64,000 nucleotides of DNA. Origin: BRHc4a sp049323915. Lineage in GTDB: Bacteria; Bacillota; Desulfotomaculia; Desulfotomaculales; Desulfocucumaceae. The DNA lies in contig JBMOPC010000001.1 in assembly GCA_049323915.1 (NCBI GenBank), positions 1 to 64,000 of the forward strand, written 5' to 3'. This document shows, in pieces, positions 16,649-25,553 of the stretch (positions are counted from its first letter, which is position 1; every line of letters starts with the position of its first letter). The notes under the pieces were generated by a model. It made no database searches, was not told the origin of the DNA, and saw only the letters and a list, made by a program, of their open reading frames with translations. The translations under genes were made by a program, and so were the position numbers.

Positions 16649-18937
16649 ATGGCTGAAAAGTACTCGGTTATAGGCAAAAGCGTTCCCAAGCTTGACGGAC
16701 GTGTAAAGGTCATAGGACAGGCCAAATACACCGGCGATCTCAAATTCCCCAACATGCTGGTGGGCAAGATTTTAACAAGCCCCCATGCCCACGCCAGGAT
16801 TTTGAGCATCGACACCACCGGGGCCGAAAGTCTGCCAGGGGTGAAGGCGGTGATCACCCATAAGGATGTGCCCGGCCTCAAATACGGCATAAGCCCGGCC
16901 CGCTGGGACGAGAATATATTTTGCGTAGACAAGGTGCGCTTCGTGGGAGACAAGGTGGCGGCCGTGGCTGCTGTGGACGAGGAAACTGTTTACAGGGCGC
17001 TGAAGCTGATTAAAGTGGAGTACGAGGTGCTGCCCGCCGTCTTTGACCCAATCGAGGCAATCAAGGAGGGTGCCCCTCAGATCCATGATGAGTATCCAAG
17101 GAATATAAACACCGAGATTCACCAGAATTTCGGCGATGTGGAAAAGGCCTTCGCGGAGGCGTATCACGTCAGGACAGACAGATTTATGGGGCAGCGCACA
17201 TACCAGTCCCCTATAGAGCCCCACTCGGCCATATCAAAATGGGAAGGCGGAAAGCTGACCGTTTACACAAGCACCCAGTCCCCTCATTATTTCCAGTATT
17301 ATATTGCCCGGGAGTTCGGGCTCCCCATGGGGGATGTAAGAGTAATAAAAACCTACGTCGGCGGAGGCTTCGGAGGAAAGCTCGAGCCCACCGGACTGGA
17401 GTTCGCCGGCGCTGTTCTGTCGAGAATCACCGGACGGCCGGTTAAAATGTTTTACGACCGCCATGAAATGTTCGCCCACAACCGCGGCCGCCATAAACAA
17501 ATAATGGAAATCACCACGGGTGTGGATAAAAATGGAAAAATATTGGGCGTACATGCAAACTTCTACATGGACGGCGGGGCCTACACCAGCCTGGGCATAG
17601 CATCCGCATATTACGCCGGCGCCATGCTGACCCTTACCTATGACTTTGAGAACTATAAGTTTGACATGATCAGGGCTTATACAAACCTTCCGGCCTGCGG
17701 CGCCCAGAGGGGCCACGGAGCCCCGCAGCCAAGGTACGCCTTTGAGTGCCACCTGGATATGGTGGCAAAGGACCTGGGTATCGATCCGGTTGAGCTGAGA
17801 CTCAGGAACGCCAGGCAGCCCAATACCATTACCCCAAACGAGTTCAAGGTAAACTCCTGCGAGCTTACGGCCTGTATAGAAAAGGCCCGCGATATTTCGG
17901 GGTGGAAATGGAAAAAAGGTAACCTTCCAAAGGGCAGGGGTATAGGAATAGCAGTGGGGAGCTTTGTGTCCGGGGCAGGCTATCCAATCTACCGCACCAA
18001 CCTCCCCCACGCCGCCGCCATAATAAAGGTGCACGAGGACGGAACGGCGGCCACTCTGTACACCGGGGCCACCGATATAGGGCAGGGATCGGACACGGTG
18101 CTGTGCCAGATGGCAGCCGAAGCAATGGGCTATCTTTATGAGAACATGAAGATAGTTTCCGCCGATACCGAGACCACCCCGCACGACTTCGGCGCCTATG
18201 CCAGCCGGCAGACGCTTATGTCCGGATCAGCCGTGAAGCAGGCGGGCGAGGAGGTTAAGAAGCAGCTTTTGGAGATGGCAGGGGCTATGATGGAAAGGGA
18301 TCACTCGGAGCTTGACTGCAGGGAGGGGATTATTTTCTCGATCAAAGACCCGGGACTGACAAAGAAGTTTGCCGAGGTGGCCAGGGAATTTTTCGTCAGG
18401 AAAGGCCCCCTTGTGGGCCGGGGTTCCTACACCCCGCCGAAACTGGGCGGCAGCTTCAAGGGCGCTCCGGTTGGCACCTCCCCGGCATACAGCTTTGCAG
18501 CTCAGATCAGCGAGGTGGAGATAGACGAGGAAACCGGTGAAATAGACGTCAAGGAAGTCTGGGACGTCCATGACTGCGGCATGGTGATCAACCCGGCGCT
18601 GCTGCACGGCCAGGTTCACGGAGCGCTGTACATGGGCATGGGAGAGTCGGTATGGGAAGAGGTTGTTTTTGATAAAAACGGGAAAATTCTCAACGGAAAC
18701 CTGGCGGAGTACAGGCTGCCGACAGCCCTTGACATGCCGAAGGTGACCTCGGAGCTGGTGGAAAGCTATGAGCCGGCGGCTCCATGGGGAGTAAAGGAAG
18801 TGGGCGAGGGAGCCACCATACCCACAATGGGGTGCTACTCCAACGCCATCTATGACGCCATGGGGATCAGGGTTTACAGCCTTCCGCTGAGCTACGAAAA
18901 AGTCTGGAGGGCGCTGAAGGAAAAAAAAGAAATGTAA
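16649..18937 (+). CDS. Molybdenum hydroxylase molybdopterin-binding large subunit
   Basis: A protein of about 762 residues of the xanthine dehydrogenase/aldehyde oxidase large subunit family, with the Ald_Xan_dh a/b hammerhead domain (about 15-125) followed by the molybdopterin-binding domains. Seen are YVGGGFGGKLE near residue 236, the substrate-loop segment GAQRGHGAPQ near 350, GATDIGQGSDTV near 470 and the C-terminal GVKEVGEGATIP that carries the catalytic glutamate. ATG 16649 has AAAGGAG upstream. The CODH cysteine loop is not seen, so it is a hydroxylase or dehydroxylase rather than CO dehydrogenase. Substrate unknown: nicotinate-, purine- or aromatic-type are all possible. The neighbouring yqeB/yqeC-like genes suggest a selenium-dependent molybdenum site (inference). 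Confidence 0.9.
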   Translation: MAEKYSVIGKSVPKLDGRVKVIGQAKYTGDLKFPNMLVGKILTSPHAHARILSIDTTGAESLPGVKAVITHKDVPGLKYGISPARWDENIFCVDKVRFVGDKVAAVAAVDEETVYRALKLIKVEYEVLPAVFDPIEAIKEGAPQIHDEYPRNINTEIHQNFGDVEKAFAEAYHVRTDRFMGQRTYQSPIEPHSAISKWEGGKLTVYTSTQSPHYFQYYIAREFGLPMGDVRVIKTYVGGGFGGKLEPTGLEFAGAVLSRITGRPVKMFYDRHEMFAHNRGRHKQIMEITTGVDKNGKILGVHANFYMDGGAYTSLGIASAYYAGAMLTLTYDFENYKFDMIRAYTNLPACGAQRGHGAPQPRYAFECHLDMVAKDLGIDPVELRLRNARQPNTITPNEFKVNSCELTACIEKARDISGWKWKKGNLPKGRGIGIAVGSFVSGAGYPIYRTNLPHAAAIIKVHEDGTAATLYTGATDIGQGSDTVLCQMAAEAMGYLYENMKIVSADTETTPHDFGAYASRQTLMSGSAVKQAGEEVKKQLLEMAGAMMERDHSELDCREGIIFSIKDPGLTKKFAEVAREFFVRKGPLVGRGSYTPPKLGGSFKGAPVGTSPAYSFAAQISEVEIDEETGEIDVKEVWDVHDCGMVINPALLHGQVHGALYMGMGESVWEEVVFDKNGKILNGNLAEYRLPTALDMPKVTSELVESYEPAAPWGVKEVGEGATIPTMGCYSNAIYDAMGIRVYSLPLSYEKVWRALKEKKEM

Positions 18938-19033
18938 AATAAAGAATAAAGAATTGAAGGAGGACCGCAGGCGGCTGAAGAATACCCCAATAAAGGGCGG
19001 TGCCCGGATTTCCTTGAGATGGAGGAACGAGAC

Positions 19034-20284
19034 ATGAAGGAAGGCAAAATACACTACGGCTGGGTGATATTGGCCGTGGGAATACTGATAGTGGCGGCTT
19101 CACTGGGATTCGGGCGTTTCGGCTACAGCATGATACTTCCCTCTATGCAAAAAGGCCTGGGGCTCGCCCACGATCAGACGGGTATAATAGCCTCGGCCAA
19201 CATGTTTGGATACGTTCTGGCCGCCCTTGTTGCCGGGATGCTGGCGACAAGGTTCGGGCCGAGGGCGGTTATAGCGCTGGCCCTCCTTTGGACAGCGCTG
19301 ACAATGGCCGCCACAGCCTTGGCGGGCGGCCTTTATTCACTTGTTTTACTGAGGTTTCTTACCGGGATAGGAAGCGCCGGAGGCAATATTTCCATTATGG
19401 GGCTTGCATCCAGCTGGTTTTCACGGAAAAGAAGGGGGATGGCCTGCGGCTTCCTGGTGGGCGGGTCAGGGCTGGCCATAGCCGTCACCGGATGGCTTAT
19501 ACCGCTGCTAAACGGAATATATCCGGAAAACGGCTGGAGGTACGGCTGGCTTGTACTGGGGGGGCTTATACTGGTTATAGGCGCACTGTCGGCTCTTTTT
19601 ATAAGAAACCACCCGGGGGAAAAGGGCATTGAGCCCATGGGCGGGTTGGATACTCCGCCGGCGGGAAACGCCAGCCAGACCGGAGAACAGATACTGGGCG
19701 TAAAAAAGATATTCTTTTCAAGGGGTGTTCCGGTTCTAACCGTGATTTATTTCTGCTTCGGGTTTTCATACATAATATATGCCATGTTTTTCGTCAATTA
19801 TCTTGTGGGGGAAAGGGGACTGAGCCAGGTTGTGACCGGCAGCATCTGGAGCCTGGTTGGTTTTCTGTCCATTGGCAGCGCAATAATCTGGGGTACGCTT
19901 TCAGATATCATCGGGCGGCGCCAGACACTGGCGATAGTGTTTGGACTCCAGGTGGTCAGCTACCTGCTTCCGGCCGGCACCTCGTCAGTGGAGTTTTTAT
20001 GGGTTTCGGCAATTATATACGGGCTGACGGCCTGGAGCATACCCGGAATAGTTGCGTCATACTGCGGAGACCTGTTGGGGCCTAAAAACGCCCCTGCCGC
20101 ACTGGGGCTGGTGACGTTGTTTTTCGGCATAGGGCAGGTGCTGGGGCCTGCGTCTGCTGGATACATAAAGGAAATAAGCCAGTCTTTTAAAGGTGCGTTT
20201 TTACTGGCTGCAGTGCTGGCCTTAACCGGGGCGCTGCTGTCGGTGCCCAGGGGAGGCATGGGGAGGGACAGTGCGGCGCCATGA
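19034..20284 (+). CDS. MFS transporter (OFA/oxalate:formate-like)
   Basis: A protein of about 416 residues with 12 predicted membrane helices. The N-terminus MKEGKIHYGWVILAVG is typical of OFA-like monocarboxylate carriers. The loop 2-3 stretch MLATRFGPRAV and the loop 8-9 stretch LSDIIGRRQT are MFS signatures. ATG 19034 is preferred over ATG 19019 because GGAGG lies nine bases before it. Its place inside the molybdenum hydroxylase cluster suggests it imports the hydroxylase substrate or exports the product. Confidence 0.87.
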   Translation: MKEGKIHYGWVILAVGILIVAASLGFGRFGYSMILPSMQKGLGLAHDQTGIIASANMFGYVLAALVAGMLATRFGPRAVIALALLWTALTMAATALAGGLYSLVLLRFLTGIGSAGGNISIMGLASSWFSRKRRGMACGFLVGGSGLAIAVTGWLIPLLNGIYPENGWRYGWLVLGGLILVIGALSALFIRNHPGEKGIEPMGGLDTPPAGNASQTGEQILGVKKIFFSRGVPVLTVIYFCFGFSYIIYAMFFVNYLVGERGLSQVVTGSIWSLVGFLSIGSAIIWGTLSDIIGRRQTLAIVFGLQVVSYLLPAGTSSVEFLWVSAIIYGLTAWSIPGIVASYCGDLLGPKNAPAALGLVTLFFGIGQVLGPASAGYIKEISQSFKGAFLLAAVLALTGALLSVPRGGMGRDSAAP

Positions 20285-20305
20285 CGCCGGGCAAAGTGAT
20301 CGATA

Positions 20306-21124
20306 ATGCGACTGGAGAGGGTTTTTAAAAAAATGATTAACGACACCAGGGAAAGCACCGGTTACAGCGCGCCGCTGGTCTACAAAGTATTTGCCATACT
20401 TCAGGAAATCGCAGGGTCGGATTCCGATCTGGGAATAAGCGACCTGTCCAGGAGGCTAAATATTTCTAAAAGCACGGTTTATGGCATAACGCAGGCCCTT
20501 ACAGATCTGGGAGTGGTGCTACAGGAGCCGGGCACCAAAAAGTTCAGGCTCGGGCCCACATTGATCAAGCTGGGAAGCAGGGCACTGGCCGGGATAGACA
20601 TAAGGACGGTGGCCAGGCCCATAATGGAAGAACTTAGCGACAGGTTCAGGGAAACCATTTTTTTGGGTACTTTTGACGATAAGGGGATTACCATCATTGA
20701 AAAGTCCGAGAGCCCTGCCGAGCTGAAGATATCGGCTCCGGTGGGGACCAGGATCCCCATATTCGCCGGGGCGGCGGGAAAGGTTTTTCTGTCGGGGCTT
20801 GATGACCAGTCCGTAAAAAGTATACTTTCGCAGAAGACTATTCCCTGCTTTACCGAAAACACAGTAACCAATACTGAGAAATACTTTGAGGAATTGCTTG
20901 TAGTGCGCCGGAAAGGCTACGCCACCGACCTTGAGGAGTACATCAGGGGGGTAAACGCAATATGCGTTCCGGTGCTGGACCAGCTGGGAAAACATCTGGC
21001 GGCCATGTGGATGGTGGGGTTCGTTCATTCCTTCAGCGGGGAAAAGATGAGCCAGGCCATCGAGTCCACCATGGAGGCCGCCGCCGGGTTAAGCCGGATG
21101 CTTGGCGGACAGGGGCTGGGCTGA
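20306..21124 (+). CDS. IclR-family transcriptional regulator
   Basis: A 272-residue regulator with an N-terminal winged helix-turn-helix (about residues 25-85, with LGISDLSRRLNISKSTVYGITQ) and a C-terminal IclR effector domain (about 95-265, with IFAGAAGKVFLSG and GVNAICVPVLD). Start uncertain: ATG 20306 or ATG 20333, neither with an ideal site. It is encoded between the transporter and the cofactor maturation genes and probably responds to the hydroxylase substrate, acting at one of the palindromes near 15117-15174 (inference). Confidence 0.88.
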   Translation: MRLERVFKKMINDTRESTGYSAPLVYKVFAILQEIAGSDSDLGISDLSRRLNISKSTVYGITQALTDLGVVLQEPGTKKFRLGPTLIKLGSRALAGIDIRTVARPIMEELSDRFRETIFLGTFDDKGITIIEKSESPAELKISAPVGTRIPIFAGAAGKVFLSGLDDQSVKSILSQKTIPCFTENTVTNTEKYFEELLVVRRKGYATDLEEYIRGVNAICVPVLDQLGKHLAAMWMVGFVHSFSGEKMSQAIESTMEAAAGLSRMLGGQGLG

Positions 21125-21125
21125 A

Positions 21126-21881
21126 GTGAATATTCTGGACGCATTATTGATTGACAGGGGCCGGGTAATCACCCTGGTGGGTGCGGGCGGAAAAACCACC
21201 GTCATGTATGCACTGGGGCGGGAAGCCGTAAAAAGGGGTATCCGTGTGGTCATCACCACCACCACCAAAATATACGCGCCGCCGGACGAAGAGGGAATGG
21301 CCGTTATACTGGACCCGGGGCCTGAAATAGTCCCGGCTGTATGTAAAGCACTGAAAAAACACCCGCTGGTTGTGGCCGGGGCTGGAATAAACCGCGAAAA
21401 CAAGGTGATTGGCTTAAACAGGTCAATAGTGCCCGGGTTTCTGGGTGCGGGGGCCGACATGGTGGTGGTGGAGGCCGATGGATCGGCCGGGCGGCCATTT
21501 AAGGCGCCTGGGGAAGGTGAGCCTGTAATTCCCGGCGATTCCGGGCTGGTTGTGCCGGTGGTGGGTATTGACTGCATTGGAAGGCCGTTGGACGCAGAAA
21601 ACACCCACCGCCCGGAAAAGATAACTGAGCTGACCGGCGCCGGCCCGGGGGAGGCAGTTACACCGGCTGTTGTGGCCGGGGTTTTTATTCACCCCGGGGG
21701 GTATTATAAGGATGTGCCCCCGGGCTGCAGGTGGGTGCCCTTTATAAACAAGGTGGAAAATGAGGTCGGCCTGCAGCATGCCAGGCGGCTGGCTGTAATG
21801 CTGGGCAAGGGCGGGGCGAAGCGTGTGGTCATCGGGGCGGCGCGGAACCAAGACCCGGTCAGTGAGGTTATGGTTTTTTGA
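21126..21881 (+). CDS. yqeC: Selenium-dependent hydroxylase accessory protein YqeC
   Basis: A protein of about 251 residues with an N-terminal P-loop, LVGAGGKTTVMYALG, and the following ITTTTKIYAP segment. VVEADGSAGRPFKAP (near residue 112) is a family hallmark. YqeC proteins accompany molybdenum hydroxylases whose cofactor carries a labile selenium, and are thought to act in that cofactor's maturation. The GTG at 21126 is preferred, placed one base after the IclR stop; the TTG at 21102 would overlap it. Co-transcribed with yqeB and xdhC. Confidence 0.85.
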   Translation: MNILDALLIDRGRVITLVGAGGKTTVMYALGREAVKRGIRVVITTTTKIYAPPDEEGMAVILDPGPEIVPAVCKALKKHPLVVAGAGINRENKVIGLNRSIVPGFLGAGADMVVVEADGSAGRPFKAPGEGEPVIPGDSGLVVPVVGIDCIGRPLDAENTHRPEKITELTGAGPGEAVTPAVVAGVFIHPGGYYKDVPPGCRWVPFINKVENEVGLQHARRLAVMLGKGGAKRVVIGAARNQDPVSEVMVF

Positions 21882-21911
21882 CAGTTGAGTTCTGGGCGGA
21901 GGACACTGATT

Positions 21912-22733
21912 ATGATGTGTGGACTGGTGATTATAAAAGGCGCCGGCGACATTGCCACAGGTACTGCCCACAGGCTATACAGGTGCGGCTTCAAGGTTGT
22001 AATGCTGGAGAAGCGGCTTCCCACCGTTATCCGCCGCACAGTCTCCTTCGCCGAAGCGGTATACAAGGGCGGGGTAACGGTTGAGGGGATAACTGCGGAA
22101 ATGGCCGACAGCCTGGAAAAAGCGCGAGGTCTGCTGGAAGCGGGAAAAATACCTGTGGTCGTGGACCCAGGCTGGAATTTTGTTAAAAGCATTGAGCCGG
22201 CAGTTGTGGTGGACGCCATAATCGCCAAGAAAAACCTGGGCACATCCATGGAAGAGGCGCCGGTGGTAATAGGGCTGGGGCCCGGGTTTACGGCCGGCGT
22301 TGATGTGCATGCAGTGGTGGAAACCCAGAGGGGGCACAACCTGGGCAGAGTGCTGCTGGAGGGGTCCGCCGCTCCGGATACCGGGGTTCCGGGCAATATT
22401 GCCGGATATTCGTCGGAGAGGCTGCTGCGGTCTCCTGGGCGGGGTATATTCAGCGCGTTAAATGAGATAGGGGACTTTGTGGAAAATGGGCGGACGGTGG
22501 CCACGGTGGAGGGTATTCCGGTTAAAGCCTCCATTTCCGGTGTTTTGAGGGGAATTCTGAAAAGCGGCCTTTTTGTCGGCGAAGGCATGAAGGTGGGGGA
22601 TATCGACCCCAGGGGAATAAGGGAAAGCTGCTTTACAATCTCGGACAAGTCCAGGGCAGTGGCCGGTGGAGTGCTGGAGGCGGCAATGTTTTTACTCGGT
22701 TTAAAATGCCGGGGTAAAGGCAGTATAAAATAA
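21912..22733 (+). CDS. yqeB: Selenium-dependent molybdenum cofactor maturation protein YqeB (EF2563 family)
   Basis: A protein of about 273 residues. The N-terminus VIIKGAGDIATGTAHRLYRCGF is a Rossmann-like dinucleotide-binding start typical of the EF2563/YqeB family; later motifs are GLGPGFTAGVDVHAVVET and RGHNLGRVL. ATG 21912 has GGAGG nine bases upstream; ATG 21915 follows immediately. In genomes it marks selenium-requiring molybdenum hydroxylases together with YqeC and XdhC-like proteins. Function in detail is not known. Confidence 0.85.
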   Translation: MMCGLVIIKGAGDIATGTAHRLYRCGFKVVMLEKRLPTVIRRTVSFAEAVYKGGVTVEGITAEMADSLEKARGLLEAGKIPVVVDPGWNFVKSIEPAVVVDAIIAKKNLGTSMEEAPVVIGLGPGFTAGVDVHAVVETQRGHNLGRVLLEGSAAPDTGVPGNIAGYSSERLLRSPGRGIFSALNEIGDFVENGRTVATVEGIPVKASISGVLRGILKSGLFVGEGMKVGDIDPRGIRESCFTISDKSRAVAGGVLEAAMFLLGLKCRGKGSIK

Positions 22734-22747
22734 GGGAGGACCTTTTT

Positions 22748-23839
22748 TTGGACCCTGTTATTATTGAAAAATTGATTGAGGCGTATGATTCCGGCGTAGG
22801 TTCCGCAACTGCCACCATTATAAAGTCATGGGGGTCGACACCGCGTAAAGCCGGGGCAAAGATGCTGATAACCGGCAGCGGCAGCTTTTTCGGTACAGTG
22901 GGCGGAGGAAGCGGCGAGGCCCGGGTGATGCGGGAGGCGCTTTTGGTGATGGCCCAAAAAAAGCCGGCCAATATAAGAATAAACATGACAAATGACGTGG
23001 CTGCCGATGAGGGAATGGTCTGCGGCGGGGAAATGGATGTTTTCATTGATGTTGTAAACCCGGGGGACAGCACGGCCCGTGAAATATACGGGCAAATGCT
23101 TGAATCGCTAAAAACGGGAAAAAGCGGGTTCCTTTTCACCATAACCTCGGACAGGGAAATGGGACAGGAGCTGGTTGGGAAAAAAATGTTCATTTCCAAT
23201 GAGAAAATGGCCTCTCAACAGCTCCCTGACGATATAAAAGAACTTATAAAATCTATTTACAATCAGGGGAAGGGCTGTACGGGGCCGGGAATGATAAGAT
23301 GTACAGCCGAGCGTCTGGAGCTGATGGCCGAGCCTGTGTCGCTTCCTGCCGAGCTTTTGATACTGGGTGGAGGCCACATAGCCGTACCCCTGGCCAGGAT
23401 GGCCGATATACTGGGCTACCGTTATAAGATAGTTGACGACCGCCCGGAGTTTGCAGACAGTGAAAGGTTTCCGGGGGCGGAAGAGGTGATCTGCCACAGT
23501 TTTGAAAAGGCGCTGGACGGTATTCAAATAGGCCTCAATACGTCTGTGGTGATAGTTACCAGGGGCCATGCCCACGACAGGCTGTGCCTGAAATGGGCCT
23601 TGCAAAGACAGGTGTCATATATAGGGATGATAGGGAGCAGGCGAAAAGTGAAAGGTGTTCTGGACAGCCTGAGGGATGAAGGCGCCGGGGAGGAAAGTCT
23701 GAATTCGGTGTATTCCCCGGTTGGGCTGGACATCGGGGCTGAAACTCCGGAGGAAATAGCTCTCAGCATAATGTCGGAGATCGTGGCGGTCAGGCGGGGG
23801 GGCGAAGGCCGGTCACTGAAACTGAGAAGGGGATTTTGA
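22748..23839 (+). CDS. XdhC/CoxI family molybdenum cofactor maturation protein
   Basis: A 363-residue protein with an N-terminal XdhC_CoxI domain (ATIIKSWGSTPRKAGAKM, then GTVGGGSGE) and a C-terminal Rossmann XdhC_C domain (LLILGGGHIAVPLARMADILGY near residue 203, VIVTRGHAHD and YIGMIGSRRK). XdhC binds sulfurated molybdenum cofactor and loads it into the hydroxylase. TTG start with GGGAGGA eight bases upstream. Fourth of the maturation genes. Confidence 0.9.
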   Translation: MDPVIIEKLIEAYDSGVGSATATIIKSWGSTPRKAGAKMLITGSGSFFGTVGGGSGEARVMREALLVMAQKKPANIRINMTNDVAADEGMVCGGEMDVFIDVVNPGDSTAREIYGQMLESLKTGKSGFLFTITSDREMGQELVGKKMFISNEKMASQQLPDDIKELIKSIYNQGKGCTGPGMIRCTAERLELMAEPVSLPAELLILGGGHIAVPLARMADILGYRYKIVDDRPEFADSERFPGAEEVICHSFEKALDGIQIGLNTSVVIVTRGHAHDRLCLKWALQRQVSYIGMIGSRRKVKGVLDSLRDEGAGEESLNSVYSPVGLDIGAETPEEIALSIMSEIVAVRRGGEGRSLKLRRGF

Positions 23840-23863
23840 GTATAACTCAGGGGGGAATGGCCG

Positions 23864-24883
23864 GTGCGCAAGGTAAGGGTTGAAGAAGCCGTAGGAATGG
23901 TCCTCTGCCACGATATCACAAGGATTGTTCCTGGCAGGTTCAAAGGTCCGGCTTTCAGAAAGGGACACATTGTCAGGGAAGAGGATATACCGGCGCTGCT
24001 GGATCTGGGAAAGGAGCACCTGTACATTTGGGAGTGCGGTGAGGACTATCTGCACGAAAACGAGGCCGCCCTCAGGATAGCAGGAGCCTCCGCCGGGGAA
24101 GGCATCAGGCTTACGGAGCCCGTGGAGGGGAAAGTTAATTTTAATGCAGGCAGGAGAGGCTTGCTGAAAATAAATACAGAAGGACTTAACCGGGTAAATG
24201 AGATCGAAGAGGTGATACTGTCAACACGCCACACAAACCAGGTGGTGGAGGAAGGGGCACTGCTGGCCGGCACCAGGGTGATACCGCTGGTCATAAAAAA
24301 GGAAAAAATAGAGAGTGTGGAAGAGATTTGCAGGTGCACCGGGCCCATCTTAGATGTGCGGGAGCTGAAACAGCTTAATGCCGGGATAATCACAACAGGG
24401 AGCGAGGTTTACCACGGAAGGGTAGTAGATAAGTTTACCCCGGTTATAAGAGAAAAGCTCTCGGCATTCGGCTGCCGTGTGATAGATCATGTTACTCTGC
24501 CGGATGATGCCGGACGCATAACCGGGGAAGTAATCAGGATGGCTGAAAAGGGGGCTGAAATGATTATAACCACCGGGGGGATGTCGGTTGACCCCGACGA
24601 TGTTACCCCAGCCGGAGTAAGGGCGGCCGGCGCCGAGGTGGTATCTTACGGCGCGCCGGTGCTTCCGGGCGCCATGTTCCTGCTGGCATACCTGAAGGAT
24701 ATTCCGGTGATGGGCCTTCCGGCCTGCGTGATGTATTTCAGGGCCACGGTTTTTGACCTGGTCCTTCCCCGGGTGCTGGCGGGGGAGAGGATAACCAGAA
24801 AGGAACTGGCCGGTATGGGGCACGGAGGACTCTGCCTGGGCTGCTCACAGTGCAGGTACCCGGACTGCTCATTCGGGAAGTGA
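23864..24883 (+). CDS. MoeA-like molybdopterin-binding protein with C-terminal cysteine motif
   Basis: A 339-residue protein. An N-terminal module (residues 1-150) starts VRVEEAVGMVLCHDITRI, as in MoeA-like proteins, and residues 170-310 form a MoCF-biosynthesis (MoaB/Mog) domain with GIITTGSEVY and TTGGMSVDPDD. The last 20 residues carry CLGCSQCRYPDCSFGK, a four-cysteine motif absent from standard MoeA, possibly for a metal or for sulfur/selenium transfer. It probably inserts metal or modifies the cofactor for the hydroxylase in this operon. GTG start with GGGGGA upstream. The stop lies two bases before a REP-like repeat. Confidence 0.82.
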   Translation: MRKVRVEEAVGMVLCHDITRIVPGRFKGPAFRKGHIVREEDIPALLDLGKEHLYIWECGEDYLHENEAALRIAGASAGEGIRLTEPVEGKVNFNAGRRGLLKINTEGLNRVNEIEEVILSTRHTNQVVEEGALLAGTRVIPLVIKKEKIESVEEICRCTGPILDVRELKQLNAGIITTGSEVYHGRVVDKFTPVIREKLSAFGCRVIDHVTLPDDAGRITGEVIRMAEKGAEMIITTGGMSVDPDDVTPAGVRAAGAEVVSYGAPVLPGAMFLLAYLKDIPVMGLPACVMYFRATVFDLVLPRVLAGERITRKELAGMGHGGLCLGCSQCRYPDCSFGK

Positions 24884-24966
24884 GTCAGGGGACGGTTCTC
24901 TGACTCACTGACTAATCTCTGAATCACTTTGTTTGCCGGCGAGTCAAAGAACCGTCCCCTGACTCA
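24881..24966. repeat. REP-like element with perfect 19-bp inverted repeats
   Basis: Arms TGAGTCAGGGGACGGTTCT (24881-24899) and its exact complement (24948-24966) flank 48 bases. An inner TGACTCA copy and GAGTCAAAG echo the arms. The sequence type resembles REP/RAYT-associated palindromes. It overlaps the last codons of the acetyltransferase gene on the minus strand and begins within the end of the MoeA-like gene, and can fold as a terminator for both converging genes. Confidence 0.75.
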
Positions 24967-25553
24967 ATATTCTTCCTAAGGTCGTAGGCTATGTAGATAT
25001 TTGACCTGCCGCTGTTGCTCTCATAAAAAATCTTTTCAGCGGGAAATGTAAAACGGTATCCTCTTTTAAGCCAGAATGCTGTAGCCCTGTGCTCGGCGGG
25101 GACATAAACATCAGTCATGCCCATTTTTTTTGCCAGAAGCTCGGCTTTTTGCACTATACAGCCGCCAAAGCCCCTGTCCCTCATGTGGAGCGGAAGGTTT
25201 ATATGGTGTATGGTACAGGTGCCGGTATTGTAATCGAATTCTATGTCCAGCATGAATTCCTTGTCGTAGGACGGCCCCTCTTTATCCAAAAAACGCTGGA
25301 AATCCCTCGGCTTGCCCAGGAGCTTGCGCCTTGCCTTGGTCGAAAGCAGTGCTTCTTCCGTCAGTGTTTTCTGTTTCTCCGCGGATGCGGCTTCACTGGT
25401 CAGGAATACGCTTAGAGAGCTCCCGCCAAGGTGTTCTTCCGAAAAACTGCTTACCTGCATCTTTACCCTGAGCTGATCGGAAAATATAGACTGGATATTG
25501 TTCCGGAACTCTGTGATCAGGTTAAACCGGTCGGAGCGGTTTATTATGTTCAT
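24924..25553 (-). CDS. GNAT-family N-acetyltransferase-like protein
   Basis: A protein of about 209 residues. The C-terminal half holds a GNAT-like fold: HHINLPLHMRDRGFGG (acetyl-CoA loop, near residue 120-135) and VYVPAEHRATAFWLKRGYRF (beta5-alpha4). The N-terminal half is not recognised. ATG 25553 is preferred, with CAGGAG ten bases upstream. The final 12 residues (SGDGSLTRRQTK) are encoded by the REP-like element, so the original C-terminus seems to have been replaced by insertion of that element. Function unknown. Confidence 0.65.
   Translation of the reverse strand: MNIINRSDRFNLITEFRNNIQSIFSDQLRVKMQVSSFSEEHLGGSSLSVFLTSEAASAEKQKTLTEEALLSTKARRKLLGKPRDFQRFLDKEGPSYDKEFMLDIEFDYNTGTCTIHHINLPLHMRDRGFGGCIVQKAELLAKKMGMTDVYVPAEHRATAFWLKRGYRFTFPAEKIFYESNSGRSNIYIAYDLRKNIESGDGSLTRRQTK

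Noticed and set aside
17234..18184. 316-residue minus-strand frame inside the molybdopterin subunit gene
   Set aside because: It is the antisense shadow of a high-GC gene with clear family motifs on the plus strand.
15243..18937. Calling the molybdenum hydroxylase 4-hydroxybenzoyl-CoA reductase
   Set aside because: The FAD subunit lacks the extra 4Fe-4S insert of HcrB, and yqeB/yqeC are not typical of that enzyme. The surroundings alone do not justify the name.
15243..18937. Calling it aerobic-type CO dehydrogenase
   Set aside because: The CODH active-site cysteine loop is not seen in the large subunit.
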